NCBI GenBank assembly: GCA_964016885.1
Contig: OZ024748.1
Span: 32,248,291-32,312,290, forward strand
Source of the DNA: Eledone cirrhosa
Lineage: Eukaryota > Mollusca > Cephalopoda > Octopoda > Eledonidae
Length of the DNA stretch: 64,000 nucleotides
Direction of reading: 5' to 3'
Positions 1 through 14,500 of the stretch are shown here, piece after piece. The first letter of the stretch is position 1. Each line of letters begins with the position of its first letter. Under the pieces are notes generated by a model. That model worked only from the letters and a program-made list of their open reading frames with translations. It was not told the origin of the DNA and did no database searches. A program made the translations under genes and the position numbers.

Positions 1-138
1 TACATCCATATATATATTGCTATTTCAGAGCTCCAATTCTTATTTTTAATTTCTGCCTGACCAACAATCGCTCTGTATAATCAGCTCCTGATTATTTACT
101 AGAATTCTATAAAAATATAACATCAGTAATCTCAGTAG

Positions 139-211
139 ACAGGAGGGTTAGTTAGCCTTGATAAGCTTCAACAAAAGCGAAACAAGGCCCTTGTCGGCTT
201 ATCTGCTCTGT
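139..211 (+). ncRNA. Hammerhead-like ribozyme, first monomer (one per monomer)
   Basis: Stem I inner pairs 152-157 with 196-201 (TTAGCC with GGCTTA, one T-T mismatch); outer pairs ACAG 139-142 with CTGT 208-211. Core 158-164 reads TTGATAA where the canonical hammerhead reads CTGATGA. Stem II is GCTT (165-168) with AAGC (175-178) around loop CAACAA. GAAA is 179-182. Stem III is ACAAG (182-186) with CTTGT (190-194) around GCC. The cleavage triplet GTC ends at 195. The two core changes, C3 to U and G8 to A, fall on the two bases that pair in the native fold, so pairing is kept but the catalytic guanosine is lost. The same motif recurs at each 318-bp step in the monomers I followed. Homology to hammerheads is well supported; activity is uncertain. 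Confidence 0.75.
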
Positions 212-2479
212 TTGCTGAGATTAAAGTAAGTGAATTTGTCACTACTCTAAAACAATAGCATACGGTCTTCAAAATGCTTTTAATTAAGCATAAAGTGTAT
301 TGCAAAATACATTATATATACATCCATATATATATTGCTATTTCAGAGCTCCAATTCTAATTTTTAATTTCTGCCTGACCAACAATCGCTCTGTAAAATC
401 AGCTCCTGATTATTTACTAGAATTCTATAAGAATATAACATCAGTAATCTCAGTAGACAGGAGGGTTAGTTAGCCTTGATAAGCTTCAACAAAAGCGAAA
501 CAAGGCCCTTGTCGGCTTATCTCCCCTGTTTGCTGAGATTAAAGTAAGTGAATTTGTCACTACTCTAAAACAATAGCATACGGTCTTCAAAATGCTTTTA
601 ATTAAGCATAAAGTGTATTGCAAAATACATTATATATACATCCATATATATATTGCTATTTCAGAGCTCCAATTCTTATTTTTAATTTCTGCCTGACCAA
701 CAATCGCTCTGTATAATCAGCTCCTGATTATTTACTAGAATTCTATAAGAATATAACATCAGTAATCTCAGTAGACAGGAGGGGTAGTTAGCCTTGATAA
801 GCTTCAATAAAAGCGAAACAAGGCCCTTGTCGGTTTTTCTCCCCTGTTTGATGAGATTAAAGTAATTGAATTTGTCACTACTCTAAAACAATAGCATACG
901 GTCTTCAAAATGCTTTTTATTAAGCATAAAGTCTATTGCAAAATACATTATATATACATCCATATATATATTGCTATTTCAGAGCTCCAATTCTAATTTT
1001 TAATTTCTGCCTGACCAACAATCGCTCTGTATAATCAGCTCCTGATTATTTACTAGAATTCTATAAGAATATAACATCAGTAATCTCAGTAGACAGGAGG
1101 GTTAGTTAGCCTTGATAAGCTTCAACAAAAGCGAAACAAGGCCCTTGTCGGCTTATCTCCCCTGTTTGCTGAGATTAAAGTAAGTGAATTCATCACTACT
1201 CTAAAACAATAGCATACGGTCTTCAAAATGTTTTTAAATAAGCATAAAGTGTATTGCAAAATACATTATACAGACATCCATATTTATATTGCTATTTCAT
1301 AGCTCCAATTCTAATTTGTAATTTCTGCCTGACCAACAATCGTTCTGTATAATCAGCTCCTGATTATTTACTAGAATTCTATAAGAATATAACATCAGTA
1401 ATCTCAGTAGACAGGAGGGTTAGTTAGCCTTGATAAGCTTCAACAAAAGCGAAACAAGGCCCTTGTCGGCTTATCTCCCCTGTGTGCTGAGATTAAAGTA
1501 AGTGAATTTGTCACTACTCTAAAACTATAGCATACGGTCTTCAAAATGCTTTTAATTAAGCATAAAGTCTATTGCAAAATACATTATATATACATCCATA
1601 TATATATATGTTGCTATTTCAGAGCTCCAATTCTAATTTTTAATTTCTGCCTGACCAACAATCGCTCTGTATAATCAGCTCCTGATTATTTACTAGAATT
1701 CTATAAGAATATAACATCAGTAATCTCAGTAGACAGGAGGGTTAGTTAGCCTTGATAAGCTTCAACAAAAGCGAAACAAGGCCCTTGTCGGCTTATCTCC
1801 CCTGTGTGCTGAGATTAAAGTAAGTGAATTTGTCACTACTCTAAAACTATAGCATACGGTCTTCAAAATGCTTTTAATTAAGCATAAAGTCTATTGCAAA
1901 ATACATTATATATACATCCATATATATATATGTTGCTATTTCAGAGCTCCAATACTAATTTTTAATTTCTGCCTGACCAACAATCGCTCTGTATAATCAG
2001 CTCCTGATTATTTACTAGAATTCTATAAGAATATAACATAAGTAATCTCAGTAGACAGGAGGGTTAGTTAGCCTTCATAAGCTTCAACAAAAGCGAAACA
2101 AGGCCCTTGTCGGCTTATCTGCTCTGTTTGCTGAGATTAAAGTAAGTGAATTTGTAACTACTCTAAAACAATAGCATACGGTCTTCAAAATGCTTTTAAT
2201 TAAGCACAAAGTGTATTGCAAAATACATTATATATACATCCATATATATATTGCTATTTCAGAGCTCCAATTCTAATTTTTAATTTCTGCCTGACCAACA
2301 ATCGCTCTGTATAATCAGCTCCTGATTATTTACTAGAATTCTATAAGAATATAACATCAGTAATCTCAGTAGACAGGAGGGTTAGTTAGCCTTGATAAGC
2401 TTCAACAAAAGCGAGACAAGGCCCTTGTCGGCTTATCTCCCCTGTTTGCTGAGATTAAAGTAAGTGAATTTGTCACTAC

Positions 2480-5400
2480 TCTAAAAGAATAGCATACGGT
2501 CTTCAAAATGCTTTTAATTAAGCATAAAGTCTATTGCAAAATACATTATATCTACATCTATATATATATTGCTATTTCAGAGCTCCAATTCTAATTTTGA
2601 ATTTCTGCCTGACCAACAATCGCTCTGTATAATCAGCTCCTGATTATTTACTAGAATTCTATAAGAATATAACATCAGTAATCTCAGTAGACAGGACGTG
2701 TAGTTAGCCTTGATAAGCTTCAACAAAAGCGAAACAAGGCCCTTGTCGGTTTATCTCCCCTGTTTCATGAGATTAAAGTAATTGAATTTGTCACTACTCT
2801 AAAACAATAGCATACGGTCTTCAAAATGCTTTTAAATAAGCATAAAGTGTATTGCAAAATACATTATATAGACATCCATATATATATTGCTATTTCATAG
2901 CTCCAATTCTAATTTTTAATTTCTGCCTGACCAACAATCGCTCTGTATAATCAGCTCCTGATTATTTACTAGAATTCTATAAGAATATAACATCAGTAAT
3001 CTAAAGTAGACAGGTGTAGTTAGCCTTGATAAGCTTCAACAAAAGCGAAACAAGGCCCTTGTCGGCTTATCTCCCCTGTTTGCTGAGATTAAAGTAAGTG
3101 AATTTGTCACTACTCTAAAACAATAGCATACGGTCTTCAAAATGCTTTTAATTAATCATAAAGTGTATTGCAAAATACATTATATATACATCCATATATA
3201 TATTGCTATTTCAGAGCTCCAATACTAATTTTTAATTTCTACCTGACCAACAATCGCTCTGTATAATCAGCTCCTGATTATTTACTAGAATTCTATAAGA
3301 ATATAACATCAGTAATCTCAGTAGACAGGAGGGTTAGTTAGCCTTGATAAGCTTCAACAAAAGCGAAACAAGGCCCTTGTCGGCTTATCTCCCCTGTTTG
3401 CTGAGATTAAAGTAAGTGAATTTGTCACTACTCTAAAACAATAGCATACGGTCTTCAAAATGCTTTTTATTAAGCATAAAGTCTATTGCAAAATACATTA
3501 TATATACATCCATATTTATATTGCTATTTCAGAGCTCCAATTCTAATTTTTAATTTCTGCCTGACCAACAATCGCTCTCTATAATCAGCTCCTGATTATT
3601 TACTAGAATTCTATAAGAATATAACATAAGTAATCTCAGTAGACAGGAGGGTTAGTTAGCCTTCATAAGCTTCAACAAAAGCTAAACAAGGCCCTTGTCG
3701 GCTTATCTGCTCTGTTTGCTGAGATTAAAGTAAGTGAATTTGTAACTACTCTAAAACAATAGCATACGGTCTACAAAATGCTTTTAATTAAGCACAAAGT
3801 GTATTGCAAAATACATTATATATACATCCATATATATATTGCTATTTCAGAGCTCCAATTCTAATTTGTAATTTCTGACTGACCAACAATCGCTCTGTAT
3901 AATCAGCTCCTGATTATTTACTAGAATTCTATAAGAATATAACATAAGTAATCTCAGTAGACAGGAGGGTTAGTTAGCCTTGATAAGCTTCAACAAAAGC
4001 GAAACAAGGCCCTTGTCGGCTTATCTGCTCTGTTTGCTGAGATTAAAGTAAGTGAATTTGTAACTACTCTAAAACAATAGCATACGGTCTACAAAATGCT
4101 TTTAATTAAGCACAAAGTGTATTGCAAAATACATTATATATACATCCATATATATATTGCTATTTCAGAGCTCCAATTCTAATTTTTAATTTCTGCCTGA
4201 CCAACAATCTCTCTGTATAATCAGCACCTGATTATTTACTAGAATTCTATAAGAATATAACATCAGTAATGTCAGTAGTCAGGAGGGTTAGTTAGCCTTG
4301 ATAAGCTTCAACAAAAGCGAAACAAGGCCCTTGTCGGCTTATCTCCCCTGTGTTCTGAGATTAAAGTAAGTGAATTTGTCACTACTCTAAAAGAATAGCA
4401 TACGGTCTTCAAAATGCTTTTAATTAAGCATAAAGTCTATTGCAAAATACATTATATCTACATCTATATATATATTGCTATTTCAGAGCTCCAATTCTAA
4501 TTTTGAATTTCTGCCTGACCAACAATCGCTCTGTATAATCAGCTCCTGATTATTTACTAGAATTCTATAAGAATATAACATCAGTAATCTCAGTAGACAG
4601 GACGTGTAGTTAGCCTTGATAAGCTTCAACAAAAGCGAAACAAGGCCCTTGTCGGTTTATCTCCCCTGTTTCATGAGATTAAAGTAATTGAATTTGTCAC
4701 TACTCTAAAACAATAGCATACGGTCTTCAAAATGCTTTTAAATAAGCATAAAGTGTATTGCAAAATACATTATATAGACATCCATATATATATTGCTATT
4801 TCATAGCTCCAATTCTAATTTTTAATTTCTGCCTGACCAACAATCGCTCTGTATAATCAGCTCCTGATTATTTACTAGAATTCTATAAGAATATAACATC
4901 AGTAATCTAAAGTAGACAGGTGTAGTTAGCCTTGATAAGCTTCAACAAAAGCGAAACAAGGCCCTTGTCGGCTTATCTCCCCTGTTTGCTGAGATTAAAG
5001 TAAGTGAATTTGTCACTACTCTAAAACAATAGCATACGGTCTTCAAAATGCTTTTAATTAATCATAAAGTGTATTGCAAAATACATTATATATACATCCA
5101 TATATATATTGCTATTTCAGAGCTCCAATACTAATTTTTAATTTCTACCTGACCAACAATCGCTCTGTATAATCAGCTCCTGATTATTTACTAGAATTCT
5201 ATAAGAATATAACATCAGTAATCTCAGTAGACAGGAGGGTTAGTTAGCCTTGATAAGCTTCAACAAAAGCGAAACAAGGCCCTTGTCGGCTTATCTCCCC
5301 TGTTTGCTGAGATTAAAGTAAGTGAATTTGTCACTACTCTAAAACAATAGCATACGGTCTTCAAAATGCTTTTTATTAAGCATAAAGTCTATTGCAAAAT

Positions 5401-6290
5401 ACATTATATATACATCCATATTTATATTGCTATTTCAGAGCTCCAATTCTAATTTTTAATTTCTGCCTGACCAACAATCGCTCTCTATAATCAGCTCCTG
5501 ATTATTTACTAGAATTCTATAAGAATATAACATAAGTAATCTCAGTAGACAGGAGGGTTAGTTAGCCTTCATAAGCTTCAACAAAAGCTAAACAAGGCCC
5601 TTGTCGGCTTATCTGCTCTGTTTGCTGAGATTAAAGTAAGTGAATTTGTAACTACTCTAAAACAATAGCATACGGTCTACAAAATGCTTTTAATTAAGCA
5701 CAAAGTGTATTGCAAAATACATTATATATACATCCATATATATATTGCTATTTCAGAGCTCCAATTCTAATTTGTAATTTCTGACTGACCAACAATCGCT
5801 CTGTATAATCAGCTCCTGATTATTTACTAGAATTCTATAAGAATATAACATAAGTAATCTCAGTAGACAGGAGGGTTAGTTAGCCTTGATAAGCTTCAAC
5901 AAAAGCGAAACAAGGCCCTTGTCGGCTTATCTGCTCTGTTTGCTGAGATTAAAGTAAGTGAATTTGTAACTACTCTAAAACAATAGCATACGGTCTACAA
6001 AATGCTTTTAATTAAGCACAAAGTGTATTGCAAAATACATTATATATACATCCATATATATATTGCTATTTCAGAGCTCCAATTCTAATTTTTAATTTCT
6101 GCCTGACCAACAATCTCTCTGTATAATCAGCACCTGATTATTTACTAGAATTCTATAAGAATATAACATCAGTAATGTCAGTAGTCAGGAGGGTTAGTTA
6201 GCCTTGATAAGCTTCAACAAAAGCGAAACAAGGCCCTTGTCGGCTTATCTCCCCTGTGTTCTGAGATTAAAGTAAGTGAATTTGTCACTA
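2480..6290 (+). repeat. Six-monomer higher-order repeat, duplicated in tandem
   Basis: Two nearly identical blocks of six monomers lie side by side with an offset of 1,906 bp, roughly 2,480-4,385 and 4,386-6,290. Private variants repeat in the same order in both: ctacatctat at 2,553 and 4,459; the aaagtagacaggtgtag variant near 3,003 and 4,909; cttcataag with gctaaac near 3,661 and 5,567; cagtagtcagg near 4,272 and 6,178. This points to a recent block duplication within the array. Confidence 0.9.
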
Positions 6291-8593
6291 CTCTAAAACA
6301 ATAGCATACGGTCTTCAAAATGCTTTTAATTCAGCATAAAGTGTATTGCAAAATACATTATATATACATCCATATATATATTGCTATTTCAGAGCTCCAA
6401 TACTAATTTTTAATTTCTGCCTGACCAACAATCGCTCTGTATAATCAGCTCCTGATTATTTACTAGAATTCTATAAGAATATAACATCAGTAATCTCAGT
6501 AGACAGGAGGGGTAGTTAGCCTTGATAAGCTTCAACAAAAGCGAAACAAGGCCCTTGTCGGTTTTTCTCCCCTGTTTGATGAGATTAAAGTAATTGAATT
6601 TGTCACTACTCTAAAACAATAGCATACGGTCTTCAAAATGCTTTTTATTAAGCATAAAGTCTATTGCAAAATACATTATATATACATCCATATATATATT
6701 GCTATTTCAGAGCTCCAATTCTAATTTTTAATTTCTGCCTGACCAACAATCGCTCTGTATAATCAGCTCCTGATTATTTACTAGAATTCTATAAGAATAT
6801 AACATCAGTAATCTCAGTAGACAGGACGTGTAGTTAGCCTTGATAAGCTTCAACAAAAGCGAAACAAGGCCCTTGTCGGCTTATCTCCCCTGTTTGCTGA
6901 GATTAAAGTAAGTGAATTCATCACTACTCTAAAACAATAGCATACGGTCTTCAAAATGTTTTTAAATAAGCATAAAGTGTATTGCAAAATACATTATACA
7001 GACATCCATATTTATATTGCTATTTCATAGCTCAAATTCTAATTTGTAATTTCTGCCTGACCAACAATATTCTGTATAATCAGCTCCTGATTATTTACTA
7101 GAATTCTATAAGAATATAACATCAGTAATCTCAGTAGACAGGAGGGTTAGTTAGCCTTGATAAGCTTCAACAAAAGCGAAACAAGGCCCTTGTCGGCTTA
7201 TCTCCCCTGTGTGCTGAGATTAAAGTAAGTGAATTTGTCACTACTCTAAAACTATAGCATACGGTCTTCAAAATGCTTTTAATTAAGCATAAAGTCTATT
7301 GCAAAATACATTATATATACATCCATATATATATATGTTGCTATTTCAGAGCTCCAATTCTAATTTTTAATTTCTGCCTGACCAACAATCGCTCTGTATA
7401 ATCAGCTCCTGATTATTTACTAGAATTCTATAAGAATATAACATCAGTAATCTCAGTAGACAGGACGTGTAGTTAGCCTTGATAAGCTTCAACAAAAGCG
7501 AAACAAGGCCCTTGTCGGTTTATCTCCCCTGTTTCATGAGATTAAAGTAATTGAATTTGTCACTACTCTAAAACAATAGCATACGGTCTTCAAAATGCTT
7601 TTAAATAAGCATAAAGTGTATTGCAAAATACATTATATAGACATCCATATATATATTGCTATTTCATAGCTCCAATTCTAATTTTTAATTTCTGCCTGAC
7701 CAACAATCGCTCTGTATAATCAGCTCCTGATTATTTACTAGAATTCTATAAGAATATAACATCAGTAATCTCAGTAGACAGGACGGGTAGTTAGCCTTGA
7801 TAAGCTTCAACGAAAGCGAAACAAGGCCCTTGTCGGCTTATCTCCCCTGTTTGCTGAGATTAAAGTAAGTGAATTTGTCACTACTCTAAAAGAATAGCAT
7901 ACGGTCTTCAAAATGCTTTTAATTAAGCATAAAGTGTATTGCAAAATACATTATATATACATCCATATATATATTGCTATTTCAGAGCTCCAATTCTAAT
8001 TTTTAATTTCTGCCTGACCAACAATCGCTCTGTAAAATCAGCTCCTGATTATTTACTAGAATTCTATAAGAATATAACATCAGTAATCTCAGTAGACAGG
8101 AGGGTTAGTTAGCCTTGATAAGCTTCAACAAAAGCGAAACAAGGCCTTTGTCGGCTTATCTCCCCTGTTTGCTGAGATTAAAGTAAGTGAATTTGTCACT
8201 ACTCTAAATCAATAGCATACGGTCTTCAAAATGCTTTTAATTAAGCATAAAGTGTATTGCAAAATACATTATATATACATCCATATATATATTGCTATTT
8301 CAGAGCTCCAATTCTTATTTTTAATTTCTGCCTGACCAACAATCGCTCTGTATAATCAGCTCCTGATTATTTACTAGAATTCTATAAGAATATAACATCA
8401 GTAATCTCAGTAGACAGGAGGGGTAGTTAGCCTTGATAGGCTTCAACAAAAGCGAAACAAGGCCCTTGTCGGTTTTTCTCCCCTGTTTGATGAGATTTAA
8501 TTAATTGAATTTGTCACTACTCTAAAACAATAGCATACGGTCTTCAAAATGCTTTTAATTAAGCATAAAGTCTATTGCAAAATACATTATATA

Positions 8594-11500
8594 TACATCC
8601 ATATATATATATTGCTATTTCAGAGCTCCAATTCTAATTTTTAATTTCTGCCTGACCAACAATCGCTCTGTATAATCAGCTCCTGATTATTTACTAGAAT
8701 TCTATAAGAATATAACATCAGTAATCTCAGTAGACAGGACGGGTAGTTAGCCTTGATAAGCTTCAACGAAAGCGAAACAAGGCCCTTGTCGGCTTATCTC
8801 CCCTGTTTGCTGAGATTAAAGTAAGTGAATTTGTCACTACTCTAAAAGAATAGCATACGGTCTTCAAAATGCTTTTAATTAAGCATAAAGTGTATTGCAA
8901 AATACATTATATATACATCCATATATATATTGCTATTTCAGAGCTCCAATTCTAATTTTTAATTTCTGCCTGACCAACAATCGCTCTGTAAAATCAGCTC
9001 CTGATTATTTACTAGAATTCTATAAGAATATAACATCAGTAATCTCAGTAGACAGGGGGGTTAGTTAGCCTTGATAAGCTTCAACAAAAGCGAAACAAGG
9101 TCCTTGTCGGCTTATCTCCCCTGTTTGCTGAGATTAAAGTAAGTGAATTTGTCACTACTCTAAAACAATAGCATACGGTCTTCAAAATGCTTTTAATTAA
9201 GCATAAAGTGTATTGCAAAATACATTATATATACATCCATATATATATTGCTATTTCAGAGCTCCAATTCTTATTTTTAATTTCTGCCTGACCAACAATC
9301 GCTCTGTATAATCAGCTCCTGATTATTTACTAGAATTCTATAAGAATATAACATCAGTAATCTCAGTAGACAGGAGGGTTAGTTAGCCTTGATAAGCTTC
9401 AACAAAAGCGAAACAAGGCCCTTGTCGGCTTATCTCCCCTGTGTGCTGAGATTAAAGTAAGTGAATTTGTCACTACTCTAAAACTATAGCATACGGTCTT
9501 CAAAATGCTTTTAATTAAGCATAAAGTCTATTGCAAAATACATTATATATACATCCATATATATATATGTTGCTATTTCAGAGCTCCAATTCTAATTTTT
9601 AATTTCTGCCTGACCAAAAATCGCTCTGTATAATCAGCTCCTGATTATTTACTAGAATTCTATAAGAATATAACATCAGTAATCTCAGTAGACAGGACGT
9701 GTAGTTAGCCTTGATAAGCTTCAACAAAAGCGAAACAAGGCCCTTGTCGGTTTATCTCCCCTGTTTCATGAGATTAAAGTAATTGAATTTGTCACTACTC
9801 TAAAACAATAGCATACGGTCTTCAAAATGCTTTTAAATAAGCATAAAGTGTATTGCAAAATACATTATATAGACATCCATATATATATTGCTATTTCATA
9901 GCTCCAATTCTAATTTTTAATTTCTGCCTGACCAACAATCGCTCTGTATAATCAGCTCCTGATTATTTACTAGAATTCTATAAGAATATAACATCAGTAA
10001 TCTCAGTAGACAGGACGGGTAGTTAGCCTTGATAAGCTTCAACGAAAGCGAAACAAGGCCCTTGTCGGCTTATCTCCCCTGTTTGCTGAGATTAAAGTAA
10101 GTGAATTTGTCACTACTCTAAAACTATAGCATACGGTCTTCAAAATGCTTTTAATTAAGCACAAAGTGTATTGCAAAATACATTATATATACATCCATAT
10201 ATATATATTGCTATTTCAGAGCTCCAATTCTAATTTTTAATTTCTGCCTGACCAACAATCGCTCTGTATAATCAGCTCCTGATTATTTACTAGAATTCTA
10301 TAAGAATATAACATCAGTAATCTCAGTAGACAGGAGGGTTAGTTAGCCTTGATAAGCTTCAACAAAAGCGAAACAAGGCCCTTGTCGGCTTATCTCCCCT
10401 GTTTGCTGAGATTAAAGTAAGTGAATTTGTCACTACTCTAAAACAATAGCATACGGTCTTCAAAATGCTTTTAATTAAGCATAAAGTCTATTGCAAAATA
10501 CATTATATCTACATCTATATATATATTGCTATTTCAGAGCTCCAATTCTAATTTTTAATTTCTGCCTGACCAACAATCGCTCTGTATAATCAGCTCCTGA
10601 TTATTTACTAGAATTCTATAAGAATATAACATCAGTAATCTCAGTAGACAGGAGGGTTAGTTAGCCTTGATAAGCTTCAACAAAAGCGAAACAAGGCCCT
10701 TGTCGGCTTATCTCCCCTGTTTGCTGAGATTAAAGTAAGTGAATTTGTCACTACTCTAAAACAATAGCATACGGTCTTCAAAATGCTTTTAATTAATCAT
10801 AAAGTGTATTGCAAAATACATTATATATACATCCATATATATATTGCTATTTCAGAGCTCCAATACTAATTTTTAATTTCTGCCTGACCAACAATCGCTC
10901 TGTATAATCAGCTCCTGATTATTTACTAGAATTCTATAAGAATATAACATCAGTAATCTCAGTAGACAGGAGGGTTAGTTAGCCTTGATAAGCTTCAACA
11001 AAAGCGAAACAAGGCCCTTGTCGGCTTATCTCCCCTGTTTGCTGAGATTAAAGTAAGTGAATTTGTCACTACTCTAAAACAATAGCATACGGTCTTCAAA
11101 ATGCTTTTTATTAAGCATAAAGTCTATTGCAAAATACATTATATATACATCCATATTTATATTGCTATTTCAGAGCTCCAATTCTAATTTTTAATTTCTG
11201 CCTGACCAACAATCGCTCTGTATAATCAGCTCCTGATTATTTACTAGAATTCTATAAGAATATAACATCAGTAATCTCAGTAGACAGGAGGGGTAGTTAG
11301 CCTTGATAGGCTTCAACAAAAGCGAAACAAGGCCCTTGTCGGTTTTTCTCCCCTGTTTGATGAGATTTAATTAATTGAATTTGTCACTACTCTAAAACAA
11401 TAGCATACGGTCTTCAAAATGCTTTTAATTAAGCATAAAGTCTATTGCAAAATACATTATATATACATCCATATATATATATTGCTATTTCAGAGCTCCA

Positions 11501-14500
11501 ATTCTAATTTTTAATTTCTGCCTGACCAACAATCGCTCTGTATAATCAGCTCCTGATTATTTACTAGAATTCTATAAGAATATAACATCAGTAATCTCAG
11601 TAGACAGGACGGGTAGTTAGCCTTGATAAGCTTCAACGAAAGCGAAACAAGGCCCTTGTCGGCTTATCTCCCCTGTTTGCTGAGATTAAAGTAAGTGAAT
11701 TTGTCACTACTCTAAAAGAATAGCATACGGTCTTCAAAATGCTTTTAATTAAGCATAAAGTGTATTGCAAAATACATTATATATACATCCATATATATAT
11801 TGCTATTTCAGAGCTCCAATTCTAATTTTTAATTTCTGCCTGACCAACAATCGCTCTGTAAAATCAGCTCCTGATTATTTACTAGAATTCTATAAGAATA
11901 TAACATCAGTAATCTCAGTAGACAGGGGGGTTAGTTAGCCTTGATAAGCTTCAACAAAAGCGAAACAAGGTCCTTGTCGGCTTATCTCCCCTGTTTGCTG
12001 AGATTAAAGTAAGTGAATTTGTCACTACTCTAAAACAATAGCATACGGTCTTCAAAATGCTTTTAATTAAGCATAAAGTGTATTGCAAAATACATTATAT
12101 ATACATCCATATATATATTGCTATTTCAGAGCTCCAATTCTTATTTTTAATTTGTGCCTGACCAACAATCGCTCTGTATAATCAGCTCCTGATTATTTAC
12201 TAGAATTCTATAAGAATATAACATCAGTAATCTCAGTAGACAGGAGGGTTAGTTAGCCTTGATAAGCTTCAACAAAAGCGAAACAAGGCCCTTGTCGGCT
12301 TATCTCCCCTGTGTGCTGAGATTAAAGTAAGTGAATTTGTCACTACTCTAAAACTATAGCATACGGTCTTCAAAATGCTTTTAATTAAGCATAAAGTCTA
12401 TTGCAAAATACATTATATATACATCCATATATATATATGTTGCTATTTCAGAGCTCCAATTCTAATTTTTAATTTCTGCCTGACCAACAATCGCTCTGTA
12501 TAATCAGCTCCTGATTATTTACTAGAATTCTATAAGAATATAACATCAGTAATCTCAGTAGACAGGACGTGTAGTTAGCCTTGATAAGCTTCAACAAAAG
12601 CGAAACAAGGCCCTTGTCGGTTTATCTCCCCTGTTTCATGAGATTAAAGTAATTGAATTTGTCACTACTCTAAAACAATAGCATACGGTCTTCAAAATGC
12701 TTTTAAATAAGCATAAAGTGTATTGCAAAATACATTATATAGACATCCATATATATATTGCTATTTCATAGCTCCAATTCTAATTTTTAATTTCTGCCTG
12801 ACCAACAATCGCTCTGTATAATCAGCTCCTGATTATTTACTAGAATTCTATAAGAATATAACATCAGTAATCTCAGTAGACAGGACGGGTAGTTAGCCTT
12901 GATAAGCTTCAACAAAAGCGAAACAAGGTCCTTGTCGGCTTATCTCCCCTGTTTGCTGAGATTAAAGTAAGTGAATTTGTCACTACTCTAAAACAATAGC
13001 ATACGGTCTTCAAAATGCTTTTAATTAAGCATAAAGTGTATTGCAAAATACATTATATATACATCCATATATATATTGCTATTTCAGAGCTCCAATTCTT
13101 ATTTTTAATTTCTGCCTGACCAACAATCGCTCTGTATAATCAGCTCCTGATTATTTACTAGAATTCTATAAGAATATAACATCAGTAATCTCAGTAGACA
13201 GGAGGGTTAGTTAGCCTTGATAAGCTTCAACAAAAGCGAAACAAGGCCCTTGTCGGCTTATCTCCCCTGTGTGCTGAGATTAAAGTAAGTGAATTTGTCA
13301 CTACTCTAAAACTATAGCATACGGTCTTCAAAATGCTTTTAATTAAGCATAAAGTCTATTGCAAAATACATTATATATACATCCATATATATATATGTTG
13401 CTATTTCAGAGCTCCAATTCTAATTTTTAATTTCTGCCTGACCAAAAATCGCTCTGTATAATCAGCTCCTGATTATTTACTAGAATTCTATAAGAATATA
13501 ACATCAGTAATCTCAGTAGACAGGACGTGTAGTTAGCCTTGATAAGCTTCAACAAAAGCGAAACAAGGCCCTTGTCGGTTTATCTCCCCTGTTTCATGAG
13601 ATTAAAGTAATTGAATTTGTCACTACTCTAAAACAATAGCATACGGTCTTCAAAATGCTTTTAAATAAGCATAAAGTGTATTGCAAAATACATTATATAG
13701 ACATCCATATATATATTGCTATTTCATAGCTCCAATTCTAATTTTTAATTTCTGCCTGACCAACAATCGCTCTGTATAATCAGCTCCTGATTATTTACTA
13801 GAATTCTATAAGAATATAACATCAGTAATCTCAGTAGACAGGACGGGTAGTTAGCCTTGATAAGCTTCAACGAAAGCGAAACAAGGCCCTTGTCGGCTTA
13901 TCTCCCCTGTTTGCTGAGATTAAAGTAAGTGAATTTGTCACTACTCTAAAACTATAGCATACGGTCTTCAAAATGCTTTTAATTAAGCACAAAGTGTATT
14001 GCAAAATACATTATATATACATCCATATATATATATTGCTATTTCAGAGCTCCAATTCTAATTTTTAATTTCTGCCTGACCAACAATCGCTCTGTATAAT
14101 CAGCTCCTGATTATTTACTAGAATTCTATAAGAATATAACATCAGTAATCTCAGTAGACAGGAGGGTTAGTTAGCCTTGATAAGCTTCAACAAAAGCGAA
14201 ACAAGGCCCTTGTCGGCTTATCTCCCCTGTTTGCTGAGATTAAAGTAAGTGAATTTGTCACTACTCTAAAACAATAGCATACGGTCTTCAAAATGCTTTT
14301 AATTAAGCATAAAGTCTATTGCAAAATACATTATATCTACATCTATATATATATTGCTATTTCAGAGCTCCAATTCTAATTTTTAATTTCTGCCTGACCA
14401 ACAATCGCTCTGTATAATCAGCTCCTGATTATTTACTAGAATTCTATAAGAATATAACATCAGTAATCTCAGTAGACAGGAGGGTTAGTTAGCCTTGATA

